Source: Acidobacteriota bacterium (GTDB lineage Bacteria > Acidobacteriota > Terriglobia > Terriglobales > Acidobacteriaceae). From it: 64,000 nt of DNA. The stretch lies in the NCBI GenBank assembly GCA_021810625.1, contig JAJZIJ010000006.1:1-64000 (forward strand), in the 5' to 3' direction. The number at the start of each line of letters is the position of its first letter. Position 1 is the stretch's first letter. The translations under genes and the position numbers were made by a program. This document shows, piece by piece, positions 10,758-18,900 of this stretch. The notes under the pieces are model-generated. The model was not told the DNA's origin. It saw only the letters and a program-made list of their open reading frames with translations, and did no database searches.

Positions 10758-11957
10758 ATGGATATGGATGCGAACATACCCCCGGATGTATTGTCGGCGC
10801 CGAAGAGATCCATCGCGGTTCCGATGTCAGATTTTTCCCGCCAATATCGACGATTGCGCGAGGAGGTTCTGACCGCAATTGAGCGCGTCTGCGCCAGCCA
10901 GCGCTTCATTTTAGGAAAAGAAGTTCAGCAGTTTGAAACCGAGGCGGCAGCTTTTTGCGGAACCAGCCACGCCATTGGATGCGCCTCTGGAACCGATGCG
11001 CTCTGGCTGGCGCTGGCATCGGTCGGCATCGGCTCAGGGGATCGCGTTCTGACCACGCCATTCAGCTTCTTCGCCACCGTCAGCTCCATCCTTCGCTGCG
11101 GGGCCGACCCCGTGCTGGCCGATATTGATCCCTACACCTACAACCTTGATCCCGGCGCGGCCCAGGAGGTACTCCAGTCCAGCCAGCGCCCGGAGATACG
11201 CGCCATTCTCCCCGTCCATCTCTTTGGCCAATGCGCCGACTGGGATGCCTTTCATGCCCTGCGGCAGGAGCATGGTTGTCTCCTGATCGAAGATGCCGCC
11301 CAAGCCTTTGGCGCGACCTGGCAGGGCCTGCCTGCTGGAAGCCTCGGCGACCTGGCCGCGTTTAGCTTCTATCCCACGAAAAATCTGGGAGCCTACGGCG
11401 ATGCGGGCATGGTGACAACGGACAACCAGCAAATGGCCGAGCGCATTCGCTCCTTGCGCGTTCACGGGATGCGCGAACGCTACTATCACGAAGAGGTGGG
11501 CTGGAACAGCCGGCTCGACACCTTGCAGGCTGCGATTTTATTGGTCAAACTCCGCCACATTAAAGTTTGGAATCAGCAGCGCCGGGAACGCGCTGCCAGC
11601 TACGATCAGCTCTTTCGCCAGAGCGGACTGGCTGAAGCGGGGCCATATCCGCAGCATGGCGTTGTACTTCCCCGCACCGATCCACGCGGCACGCATATCT
11701 TCCATCAATATGTGATTCGCGCCACTCGGCGCGATGCGCTGAAAGCATTTTTAACAGAGCGAAGCATCGGTTCGGAAATCTACTACCCCGTCCCTCTGCA
11801 TTTGCAGCCCTGTCTGGCGACCCTTGGCTACCAAGAGGGCGATCTGCCAGAGAGCGAACGCGCGGCGCGGGAGGTGCTCGCTCTGCCGATCTTCCCCGAA
11901 CTCACCGCCGAGGAACAAGCCTGTGTGGTGGCGACCATCGCCGAATTTTTCAGCTAA
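10758..11957 (+). CDS. DegT/DnrJ/EryC1/StrS-family PLP aminotransferase
   Basis: 399 aa from the ATG at 10758; ATGs at 10764 and 10824 are also possible, while the open frame back to 10479 runs over hfq and is rejected. Fold-type I PLP enzyme: SGTDALWLAL at 77-87, LIEDAAQAFGATW about 176-188 and the Schiff-base lysine K208 in FSFYPTKNLGAYGDAG. The substrate loop WNSRLDTLQAAIL is typical. Members usually transaminate keto-sugar nucleotides for surface polysaccharide or glycoside synthesis, using glutamate or glutamine. No sugar-nucleotide genes are adjacent, so the substrate cannot be named. It converges with the SH3 gene, 2 nt apart. Confidence 0.92.
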   Translation: MDMDANIPPDVLSAPKRSIAVPMSDFSRQYRRLREEVLTAIERVCASQRFILGKEVQQFETEAAAFCGTSHAIGCASGTDALWLALASVGIGSGDRVLTTPFSFFATVSSILRCGADPVLADIDPYTYNLDPGAAQEVLQSSQRPEIRAILPVHLFGQCADWDAFHALRQEHGCLLIEDAAQAFGATWQGLPAGSLGDLAAFSFYPTKNLGAYGDAGMVTTDNQQMAERIRSLRVHGMRERYYHEEVGWNSRLDTLQAAILLVKLRHIKVWNQQRRERAASYDQLFRQSGLAEAGPYPQHGVVLPRTDPRGTHIFHQYVIRATRRDALKAFLTERSIGSEIYYPVPLHLQPCLATLGYQEGDLPESERAAREVLALPIFPELTAEEQACVVATIAEFFS

Positions 11958-11959
11958 GG

Positions 11960-13177
11960 CTAGCTTGCGCTGTGGACGCGATGCTGTTTCTGTCTGGCCC
12001 CCTGTGAAATTGCTGCCGCCTTGCCTCCCGGCGGAAGCACGCGGCGCACGATATTTCCTTCCAGCCGATACGTCAGGGTTTCGGTCGGCACAGCACCAGC
12101 ATTCGTTCCCACGCTCTGGCCAGTCGCAACTCGAATGGAAAAGATCGGCTCCAATCCGCTGCCAAAATTCTGCTGCCCAACCGTTACCGGAAAATATCCA
12201 ACAAGATTGCGTTGCCGAAAGGCCGTTCCATAGCGATGATGCCTGGTATCCCAGGTAAAAACGCGCACCTGATCAAAGTCATACGGCAGCCCGTCTTTGT
12301 ATGGGGTCAGGATGGTCACATACTCCGGCACCTGTCCGCCGGGCCTGCCCGATGCCGGATCGCTGACCATGCGCAGCACATACGCTCCCACCATGCGCTG
12401 GCCTTCGGCGTACTGCGCAATGTCGTCGGGGATATCGACGTCCAACTGCCGCGACTGCATCCATCCCGTATGGCCTGCGCTGTCCCGCACCAGCCACCAG
12501 TCTTCCATCGGCACGGCAGACATCAAAACGTCCGATGTGCCACTTCCCTGCGCCAATCTCTTGCGCCGCCTCGTTCCGTGCTGCGGCTTTGCAGTGGATG
12601 CAGCCTGCGGAACGATGCCGCCGCCCGCTTTTGGAACCGAGGCACGCGCCAGCATCTCCAGCCTGGTATTGGCGGGAATCAGGTAAAAATGCTCCGTCTT
12701 CACTCCCGGAGCCAGGTGCATGTACATGTCATTGCGCAGCACAACATGGCTGATGACAGGATCGCGCTCATGCTGCGCCCGCAAAGCGAGAAAACTGTTG
12801 TAGCCCGCTGCATTGAGTACGGAAGCTTCTTCCACCCAGCCCACGACTCCCTGCGCCGTCTGCACCTTCAAAAAGCGACGCATGTGCTCCAGCACTTGCA
12901 GGCGTTCTCCGTTGCGCACCTGCGCTGTGTGGTTGGAAACCGTTGCTACGCGGTCACGCAGAAAGATGGGTTGCCGTGTGGCGACATAGACATATTCCGC
13001 CTTCGGGCGCGAATGCAAATGCAGATGACTGCATCCCACCAGCGGAATGAAAACCGTGAGCAGAGCCGTAACGCAAAATCCCGTGGAGATGGAACGACAA
13101 AAGCGAATGTGCGCCGGATATAAGACCCACGCGCGCCGGACAACGCCATGACCTGTTGACAACCGGGAATCCTCCAC
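11960..13177 (-). CDS. SH3-domain lipoprotein
   Basis: 405 aa from a GTG at 13177 that has a GGGGGG ribosome-binding site about 6 nt upstream. The N-terminal hydrophobic segment (about residues 34-47) ends in a lipobox-like LVGC, so a lipid-anchored envelope protein is likely. Two bacterial SH3-like regions are visible: about 62-120 (ending QGVVGWVEEASVL) and about 140-245 (EDWWLVRDSAGHTGWMQSR). The C-terminal third (about 250-370) is unassigned. It follows the IPT lipoprotein gene by 14 nt on the same strand, so they are probably co-transcribed. SH3b regions often bind peptidoglycan; exact function unknown. Confidence 0.8.
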   Translation of the reverse strand: MEDSRLSTGHGVVRRAWVLYPAHIRFCRSISTGFCVTALLTVFIPLVGCSHLHLHSRPKAEYVYVATRQPIFLRDRVATVSNHTAQVRNGERLQVLEHMRRFLKVQTAQGVVGWVEEASVLNAAGYNSFLALRAQHERDPVISHVVLRNDMYMHLAPGVKTEHFYLIPANTRLEMLARASVPKAGGGIVPQAASTAKPQHGTRRRKRLAQGSGTSDVLMSAVPMEDWWLVRDSAGHTGWMQSRQLDVDIPDDIAQYAEGQRMVGAYVLRMVSDPASGRPGGQVPEYVTILTPYKDGLPYDFDQVRVFTWDTRHHRYGTAFRQRNLVGYFPVTVGQQNFGSGLEPIFSIRVATGQSVGTNAGAVPTETLTYRLEGNIVRRVLPPGGKAAAISQGARQKQHRVHSAS

Positions 13178-13191
13178 TGCACACCCCCCAC

Positions 13192-14652
13192 TTACTGGGC
13201 GACAGCCATTGAAATCGGGGTGGTTCCCGTGGCTGAATTGGCGATTGGATCCAATTTGCCCGGGCTGGTCGCATCAAAACTGAAGACCTGCAAATCTGGA
13301 TTTCCGTTGGAAGCAATCACCACCATGTACTGTTTGGTCGCGTCCAGGGACATGGCAGCAAGAGCGGATCCAGCCGTAAAGGGCGAGGTGCTCAGCAGCG
13401 TTAACGCGCCCGTCGAACCAAGCGAATATCCCGTGATGTTATTGGAGGCATGACTGGCGACATAGACGTACGCATTGGTGGGATCCATCGCGATGGCGAC
13501 CGGGTCAAGGTAAAGACCTGTAGTAAACGGGGATCCCGTAACCTCCGTCACGCTGCCACCTGTACCGATATTGAAGACCCGCACCCCGCTGCTCCCGTTG
13601 CTTCCGCTGTCGGTTTCTCCTACAAAAAGAAATTTGGAGTTGGCATCGGAGCTGATGGCATTGTCTCCACCAGATGATGGATTCTTCGCCGTGACCGGAT
13701 GCCCCGGATTGCTGAGTGCGCCATTGGTTGCATCCAGAGTAAATACATCCGTACCGCCGCCGCTCGAACCTGATGGGCTGGGATCCTCGCCAACGTAGAC
13801 GTACTGATTGTTGGGCGTTACATATATCTGCGCAGGATTACTGCTAAGCGTAACCTTGGATGTCGGATTTCCTGCAGGAGCTGTCAGTGCCCCGGTGGTG
13901 GGATTGATTTGATATTCAAACATTTCTGGAGCTGAGTTGGAAATGATGAATAGCCAAGTGCCGGTCGTGTCAATCGTCATGTAAGCAGGCGTTAAACCTA
14001 CGTATGCAACCGAATTGCCACTGTTGCCCACGGTGAGCGCGCCATTCGTGCCAACGGTATACACATAAACATCGCCAGAGGAACTGGCAACATACAGCAA
14101 CGATCCCTTGGGCGTGGTCGCAATCGCGCTGGGTGCCGCCGACCCCGGCGGCGTATACGGCGACCCGGAAAGAGCGGTGAGCGTCCCGGAACTGAGTGAC
14201 AGGGCAGTAAGCGTGCTGGCAGTCCCATTGGCGACGTAGATGTAGCTTGCCGCCGCCGAGCCATAAGTGAACTGGCTTGCGCTGCTGGTTGCACTGGTGC
14301 CGCCCGGTGTTGTCACGGTGACGTTTACCGTGCCGCTGCTGCTCACGGCTGGCGAGATCACCACGATCTGCGTTCCCGCCGAGTTGACAGTGGCGCTGGT
14401 CGCAGCCGCGCTGCCAAATGTAATCGCTGTTGCCCCGGTAAGGTTCGTCCCCGTAATGGTCACTGAAGTTCCACCCGCGACCGGGCCGCCCGTCGGACTA
14501 ATGCTGGTCACTGTTGGCACTCCGGTGGCGGTCGCGGGACAGGTGTCCGTCTCCACGCACACCGGGACGAAAAATCCATTGCAGCCCGTCATCCCCGGCA
14601 GAACAGCAAGCAGGAGAAGAAGGGAGAGACGAATCACAACGGATCTACGCAT
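13192..14652 (-). CDS. Lipoprotein with IPT/TIG domain and beta-propeller repeats
   Basis: 486 aa from the ATG at 14652 (MRRSVVIRLSLL); an in-frame upstream start at 14712 is less likely because the signal peptide begins here. A lipobox (GMTGC) follows the hydrophobic core. An IPT/TIG immunoglobulin-like domain (VTSISPTGGPVAGGTSVTI) spans about residues 45-125. The rest is a run of roughly 45-residue blades of lactonase/YVTN type (YIYVANGTASTLTALSLS, YVYVGEDP, YVYVASHASNNITGYSL). Probably a surface-attached protein; ligand unknown. Its first about 30 codons and its upstream DNA are duplicated at 15134-15359. Confidence 0.85.
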   Translation of the reverse strand: MRRSVVIRLSLLLLLAVLPGMTGCNGFFVPVCVETDTCPATATGVPTVTSISPTGGPVAGGTSVTITGTNLTGATAITFGSAAATSATVNSAGTQIVVISPAVSSSGTVNVTVTTPGGTSATSSASQFTYGSAAASYIYVANGTASTLTALSLSSGTLTALSGSPYTPPGSAAPSAIATTPKGSLLYVASSSGDVYVYTVGTNGALTVGNSGNSVAYVGLTPAYMTIDTTGTWLFIISNSAPEMFEYQINPTTGALTAPAGNPTSKVTLSSNPAQIYVTPNNQYVYVGEDPSPSGSSGGGTDVFTLDATNGALSNPGHPVTAKNPSSGGDNAISSDANSKFLFVGETDSGSNGSSGVRVFNIGTGGSVTEVTGSPFTTGLYLDPVAIAMDPTNAYVYVASHASNNITGYSLGSTGALTLLSTSPFTAGSALAAMSLDATKQYMVVIASNGNPDLQVFSFDATSPGKLDPIANSATGTTPISMAVAQ

Positions 14653-14759
14653 AAGGAACCGACCTGCAAATGGAGTGTGCATCTCCGCCCATGCCGCTTG
14701 AAACAGGCGCACTCCAAGTGTACGATGCCTTCCGTCGCATTGCAGAAAAACCTTCCAAA
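14537..14759 (-). repeat. Direct repeat copy 1 (5' end and leader of the IPT lipoprotein gene)
   Basis: This 223-nt stretch matches 15134-15359 almost base for base. The differences I see are about four: one substitution near 14543, a 3-nt AAA insertion in the other copy, and changes just before the start codon and in the leader. It covers the signal-peptide codons and about 100 nt of 5' leader, so the duplicated unit includes the promoter region. Confidence 0.9.
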
Positions 14760-14805
14760 ATCAGGGGAATCCGCCCAGCGGTCGCAATCATGCTGCGTGC
14801 CGCCT

Positions 14806-15252
14806 TCAGCGTAGCCGGAGACTTGAAGAGAACGGTGAGTGTCTTATCCCCGCCGCCGTGCTATAGGTGAACTGTACGCTACCGGTGCTGGTACCACCCG
14901 ATGTTGTCACCGTGACGTTTACCGCGCCGCCGCTGCTCGCTGCTGGCGTAGTCACCGAGATGCTTGTTAGCGAGATCGCGGTGACATTACCCTGCGTATT
15001 CCCAAAGTCCACGATGGCACCGCTGGCGAAGTTCGTCCCAAAGATGGTCACTGCGGTTCCGCCGCCAATCGGGCCGAACGTTGGACTGATGCTGGTCACT
15101 ACGGGCACCCCGGAGGCGCTCGTGCCAGTCGCTGGACAGGTATCCGTCTCCACGCACACCGGGACGAAAAATCCATTGCAGCCCGTCATCCCCGGCAGAA
15201 CAGCAAGCAGGAGAAGAAAAAGGGAGAGACGAATCACAACGGATCTACGCAT
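14806..15252 (-). pseudogene. Truncated duplicate of the IPT lipoprotein gene
   Basis: 148 codons from the ATG at 15252. The signal peptide and lipobox are nearly identical to those of the 13192-14652 protein, and one IPT/TIG domain follows (PVVTSISPTFGPIGGGTAV). Homology stops after FTYSTAAG, where the full-length copy continues into the propeller; here a short unrelated tail (RHSPFSSSLRLR) ends the frame. The IPT part has diverged more than the signal region. It could still make a small one-domain lipoprotein, but deletion of the propeller suggests a gene remnant. It lies 153 nt upstream of the intact gene on the same strand. Confidence 0.75.
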
Positions 15253-15359
15253 AATGAACCGACCTGCAAATGGAGTGTGCATCTCCGCCCATGCCGCTTG
15301 AAACAGGCGCACTCCAAGTGTACGACTCCTTCCGTCGCATTGCAGAAAAACCTTCCAAA
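15134..15359 (-). repeat. Direct repeat copy 2 (5' end and leader of the truncated lipoprotein gene)
   Basis: Near-identical partner of 14537-14759, in the same orientation about 600 nt away. Repeats this similar can recombine and delete the DNA between them, which would fuse the two leaders and remove the truncated copy. Confidence 0.9.
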
Positions 15360-15370
15360 TTTGGGGAAAG

Positions 15371-15925
15371 CTACCCGGCAGTCACTGCTTCCGGCACCGG
15401 GGCGTGTTCCGCGTCCAAAACGGCACCCACGGCGTGAATCAGCGCTGCGATCCGCACGGCGGCGAGGATCGTCTCTTCCGTCATACCCTTCTGCCGTAAC
15501 ACCTGCTCATGCGCATCCAGGCATTTTCCGCAGCCGTTCACCGCAGAGGCAGCCAGACACCACAATTCAAAATCCACGGGATCCGCTCCATGCGCGCGAA
15601 TACCATTCATGCGCAGACGCGCTGGCATGGTGGCGTATTTTTCATTTTTCGTCAGGTGATGAAAGCGATAAAAAATGTTGTTCATGCCCATGATCGCGCC
15701 CGCCGTCTTTACCGCTTCCATCGTTGGCCCGGAGAGATGCCCGGCGGCGGCAGCCATTACTGCCTGGGTCAGCGCAGGCTGGCGCGTGGCCATCGCGCTC
15801 ACCAGCGCCGATCCCCAAAGTTGCGACGGCGTCAGCTCGGTATTCTGGCCGATCAGGGTCGAATAATTCAGCTTCAAATCCTTCGCGTAGTCCGGTAGTC
15901 CCTGAATCAATATGTCCAATGCCAT
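15371..15925 (-). CDS. ahpD: Alkyl hydroperoxidase AhpD
   Basis: 184 aa from the ATG at 15925 (MALDILIQGLPDYAKDLKLN), which has GGAG 6 nt upstream; an ATG two codons earlier is too close to that site. The family active site is present: CxxC at C132 and C135 with H139 (NGCGKCLDAHE). A helical CMD-like fold is expected. In mycobacteria AhpD reduces AhpC through a lipoylated partner. Here it is the third gene of perR-ahpC-ahpD, after a 171-nt gap that contains one dispersed hairpin element. Confidence 0.93.
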   Translation of the reverse strand: MALDILIQGLPDYAKDLKLNYSTLIGQNTELTPSQLWGSALVSAMATRQPALTQAVMAAAAGHLSGPTMEAVKTAGAIMGMNNIFYRFHHLTKNEKYATMPARLRMNGIRAHGADPVDFELWCLAASAVNGCGKCLDAHEQVLRQKGMTEETILAAVRIAALIHAVGAVLDAEHAPVPEAVTAG

Positions 15926-15990
15926 GTACATCTCCGAGATGTTCTGCTCAGTTCAGGGAAGAATGACGAGAGCGCAAAGCCTCACAAAGT

Positions 15991-16030
15991 GGGTGCCCCA
16001 GGTCTCGCTTTTTTTTGAAACCTGGGTTGC
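15991..16030 (+). repeat. Dispersed hairpin element (GGGTGCCCCAGGTCTC family)
   Basis: Begins with the GGGTGCCCCAGGTCTC core, then a T-rich loop, then ACCTGGG, so CCCAGGT pairs with ACCTGGG in a 7-bp stem. It lies between ahpC and ahpD inside a likely operon, so it could affect the relative level or stability of the ahpD transcript. Confidence 0.7.
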
Positions 16031-16096
16031 ATTTTCTACGCTTCGCGCACCTTCCAAATGTAGGGTGCGAATTTCCTGCCCCCCAGGCGATTACGC

Positions 16097-16633
16097 TTAC
16101 ACCGTCAGCGTTGCCTCACCCTTATGCCAGTTGCAGGGACAAAGTTCATCGGTCTGCAAGGCATCCAGCACACGCAAAACCTCCTGCGGATTGCGCCCCA
16201 CCGACAGATCGGTGACATACACAAAGCGAATAATGTTTTCCGTGTCCACAATGAAGGTTGCGCGTTGCGCCACGCCCGCATTGGGATCGAGAATGCCCAA
16301 CTGCTCGCACAAATCACGCTTCACATCGGCAAGCATGGGGAAAGGCAGGTTCTTCAAATCCTCATGGTTGTTGCGCCACGCCAGGTGGACGAACTCTGAA
16401 TCCACGCTGCCACCGAGCAACTGCGCGTCGCGCGCTTGAAATTCGCTGTTCAGCTTTCCAAAGGCGGCAATCTCCGTCGGGCAGACGAAGGTAAAGTCCT
16501 TCGGCCAGAAGAAGACAACCTTCCACTTGCCGGGATAGCTCTTGCCGGTAATGATTTCAAATGCCTTGTCTTTGTCCCGGCTCACGGTTGCGGTAACGGA
16601 AAAATCTGGAAATTTCTCTCCTACTCCAAGCAT
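16097..16633 (-). CDS. ahpC: Peroxiredoxin AhpC
   Basis: 178 aa, thioredoxin fold. The peroxidatic cysteine is C51 in DFTFVCPTE, with the upstream Thr and Pro also conserved. Two cysteines near the C-terminus (DELCPCNWHKG) can supply the resolving thiol, a pattern shared with AhpD-dependent AhpC proteins. It reduces hydrogen peroxide, organic peroxides and peroxynitrite in the cytoplasm. The ATG at 16633 has an AAGGAG site about 6 nt upstream. It starts 42 nt after perR, so it should be co-transcribed and peroxide-inducible. Confidence 0.96.
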   Translation of the reverse strand: MLGVGEKFPDFSVTATVSRDKDKAFEIITGKSYPGKWKVVFFWPKDFTFVCPTEIAAFGKLNSEFQARDAQLLGGSVDSEFVHLAWRNNHEDLKNLPFPMLADVKRDLCEQLGILDPNAGVAQRATFIVDTENIIRFVYVTDLSVGRNPQEVLRVLDALQTDELCPCNWHKGEATLTV

Positions 16634-16675
16634 GTCATACTCCTTTTGTTGTTATGTTAAAAATCTGTTTGACCC

Positions 16676-17116
16676 TTATGCTTTCAATGTCTGCGTCTGG
16701 CAGGACTTGCACCGTCCCAGAATGTCCACAACGTAACGTTCGACGAGAAAACCTTCCGGCAGCTTGCGTGGCTTGGCCGCCAAGCCGAAAAATTTTGCAT
16801 CAACATCCGCAATCGATTTGCACTCCGTACAAATCAAGTGATGATGCGGATGCTCATTTCTCTCCACGCGCAGGGAGCCGTGGTGCAGGCTGACCTCGCG
16901 CAAAATCCCGCTTTCTACAAACAGATGAATGTTCTTATAAACCGTTGCAAGGGAGATGGAAGGAATCCGCTTGCGCACGCGATGATAGACATCCTCCGGG
17001 CTGGGATGGCCGTGCATCCGCTGCATGGCCTCATAAAGAACCTGGCGCTGATGCGTCACCGCCAGCCCATGCCGACCGCAGAGTTCCCGAAACGAAGTGG
17101 AAATCTTCGCATCCAT
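16676..17116 (-). CDS. perR: Fur-family peroxide regulator PerR
   Basis: 146 aa. The winged-helix DNA-binding part includes HGHPSPEDVYHRVRKR and SLATVYKNIHLF. The metal-binding half has HPHHHLICTEC and a C-terminal CKSC, the two CxxC pairs of the structural zinc site. The residue two after the conserved isoleucine of CKSIADV is Asp, which in PerR proteins favours metal-catalysed oxidation, where Fur has Glu. Together with the adjacent ahpC and ahpD this points to PerR rather than Fur or Zur. A perfect inverted-repeat box 11 nt upstream of its start suggests autoregulation. Confidence 0.88.
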   Translation of the reverse strand: MDAKISTSFRELCGRHGLAVTHQRQVLYEAMQRMHGHPSPEDVYHRVRKRIPSISLATVYKNIHLFVESGILREVSLHHGSLRVERNEHPHHHLICTECKSIADVDAKFFGLAAKPRKLPEGFLVERYVVDILGRCKSCQTQTLKA

Positions 17117-17127
17117 GAAACTATATT

Positions 17128-17148
17128 AGATAATAATTATTATTATCT
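17128..17148. promoter_or_regulatory. PerR/Fur-type operator
   Basis: A perfect inverted repeat of AGATAATAAT and ATTATTATCT around one central T. Length, A/T-richness and the TAATAATTATTA-like core fit the Per box of Gram-positive PerR. It lies in the only gap upstream of perR, so it should control perR-ahpC-ahpD. Binding is inferred from sequence and position. Confidence 0.8.
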
Positions 17149-17223
17149 GTCAAGAACGAGGAGCGGCAATCAACCCACCGAGAACAATCTCGTTGATTTT
17201 CTTCGCTACGTTGATTCGCCTCG

Positions 17224-18063
17224 TTATTTGGAATGGCCCCAGTTGAAGTAGTGACCAAGAATACATTTCACAATCAGATGATCGGTTCCGGCGGTCGCCC
17301 CCCAGCCTGCGCCGACGTTGATCTCCCACTTCGGCGAAACAAAGAGGTTCACCACGGGGAAAAATTGCTGCTGCTGATTGTGCAGCGAAACAAATTCTCC
17401 GAACTGCCCATAGTAGCCGTAGTATTCGATGCCCACGTTGTAATACTTGTCCGGCTGATAGGTCACGGTAGCCGCCGGGCCAAAGGTCAGACCCCCAGGC
17501 GAGACATCGCGATAATACGTTTGCCGCTGCTGCGGAGTGAAGTTCGACGGCGGCGGCACAGGATGAATGCCCCAATCCATCGTCGTATTCACTGACCAGT
17601 ACCACTTCCCAAGCGTTTGATCGAAAATGGGCATGATCTGCCAAGACCATGTGGGATTGGCAAACTCTGGCCGCGCGTAGCCAATTTCATTCGAGAGGCT
17701 GACACCAACCGGCCAATGCCAGCGCGTTGGAACGCGGACGCGCGGGCGAATATGGTCGCCGACCCATTGCACCCCCGTACTCCCTCGTTCCTCGGTAAAA
17801 ATGTAAAAACCCAACTCCGACCAATCGGTGAGACCCTGGGTCAGCTCGATGGTTTCATGCTCCTGCCCCTGTGTGGGCAACATGCCGTATTGCGTGGTGG
17901 TGGTGCCCTCGACGGTGTAGTTGCTGTGCAGTTCAGTCAGCAGTGTTTTGGGAGCGATGGTCTCGGAAGGATAGACCTGAATCTCATAATTGTTTTGCGC
18001 GAGCGCCGTGCCTGCGTACAGCATGACGAAAGACAACAGAAACAGAAAACCAACACGACGCAT
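17224..18063 (-). CDS. Predicted outer-membrane beta-barrel protein
   Basis: 279 aa from the ATG at 18063 (MRRVGFLFLLS); an upstream in-frame start at 18084 would only add seven residues. A clear signal peptide ends near ALAQ. The mature part alternates aromatic and polar residues in strand-like segments (YYNVGIEYYGYYGQFG, WEINVGAGWGATAG) and ends near an aromatic residue, as barrels often do. I do not recognise a specific family; similar acidobacterial proteins are annotated only as hypothetical. Downstream on the same strand come the Per box and perR, so it is probably a separate transcript. Confidence 0.7.
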   Translation of the reverse strand: MRRVGFLFLLSFVMLYAGTALAQNNYEIQVYPSETIAPKTLLTELHSNYTVEGTTTTQYGMLPTQGQEHETIELTQGLTDWSELGFYIFTEERGSTGVQWVGDHIRPRVRVPTRWHWPVGVSLSNEIGYARPEFANPTWSWQIMPIFDQTLGKWYWSVNTTMDWGIHPVPPPSNFTPQQRQTYYRDVSPGGLTFGPAATVTYQPDKYYNVGIEYYGYYGQFGEFVSLHNQQQQFFPVVNLFVSPKWEINVGAGWGATAGTDHLIVKCILGHYFNWGHSK

Positions 18064-18226
18064 GATGCAAAAAAGCCCTCGCACTCATCATTACAGAAAA
18101 CAAAAAAATCGTCCGGCGTGCTGGTCAGTGGATGAAATATGGAGGCTGCGAAATGTGGTTTCCTGTGTGCGCCATCCTGGTTGCGACAAGGATGGCGCGC
18201 TCAGTATCCGAATGGCGTCCTGGCTC

Positions 18227-18490
18227 TCATCCCCCGGATTGACTGCGACGATCCTGCCGCAGCTTGCGGCGATCCGCTTTGGCTTGTGGACTCTTTTTCC
18301 CGTACTGCCGCACGTCCGCGCGAAGCTGCTTGCGATCCTGCTTAATTTGTTGCTGGCCTGCAGAAGCTCCCGCCGCAGGCGCGCTTGGGCTTTGAGAAGT
18401 TGGGGCTTGGGCTATGGCAAATGAAGTTCCCACGGCTAAAATGCCAGAGAATGCCAAGGGTTTCAACCATTTCGTCGTATGTTTAAGCAT
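18227..18490 (-). CDS. Small secreted basic protein
   Basis: 87 aa from the ATG at 18490. A signal peptide of about 28 residues (LKPLAFSGILAVGTSFAIA) is followed by a Ser/Ala/Gln-rich linker and a strongly basic tail with repeated K/R-Q-D motifs (QDRKQLRADVRQYG, then KADRRKLRQDRR). No domain recognised. The tail resembles short helical proteins that bind anionic partners in the periplasm, but that is only a guess. The gap after the barrel gene is 163 nt. Confidence 0.6.
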   Translation of the reverse strand: MLKHTTKWLKPLAFSGILAVGTSFAIAQAPTSQSPSAPAAGASAGQQQIKQDRKQLRADVRQYGKKSPQAKADRRKLRQDRRSQSGG

Positions 18491-18780
18491 ATATTTGGGT
18501 GCCTTTGTGTTGGTTTTTACGTCTAAGCAAGAGTGCATGCAAAACTCCAGACATTTACCTTCGTTGTTTCGCGATGCCCGGCTCTCGATTCTCAGACGGT
18601 CTCACACAGGGTTGGACGAAGATCGATGTCCAGGGGTTAGCATCGTCACCGATTTTTAACGATGTGGAAAGGACACACACATACATCACGATTTCCGCCA
18701 CAGGCAGGGATCATGCGGCACCACACAGCAGACCCTGCGATGCAGCACGCATCCATCCATGATTCTGCGCGTCAGGTTTC

Positions 18781-18808
18781 TTTGCGCAAATGTGCTGCGC
18801 GATATACT
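18781..18808 (+). promoter_or_regulatory. Possible sigma70-type promoter for the amylase gene
   Basis: TTTGCG (18781-18786) and TATACT (18803-18808) are 16 nt apart and lie about 90 nt before the amylase start. The whole stretch 18491-18900 has no convincing gene; apart from this weak promoter match I see nothing else in it. Confidence 0.3.
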
Positions 18809-18900
18809 GCTTTCACGGAATTTTTTGCATCTCACCTCACTTGCTGCACTTGGTTTTCTGGTTTTTCCTTTCTGCCAAACCCCAAATAAGAGGAGTAAGT

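Noticed and set aside
12212-13123. Open frame of 303 codons opposite the SH3 lipoprotein gene
   Set aside because: Shadow with no start signal, and the SH3 gene has a signal peptide, lipobox and domains.
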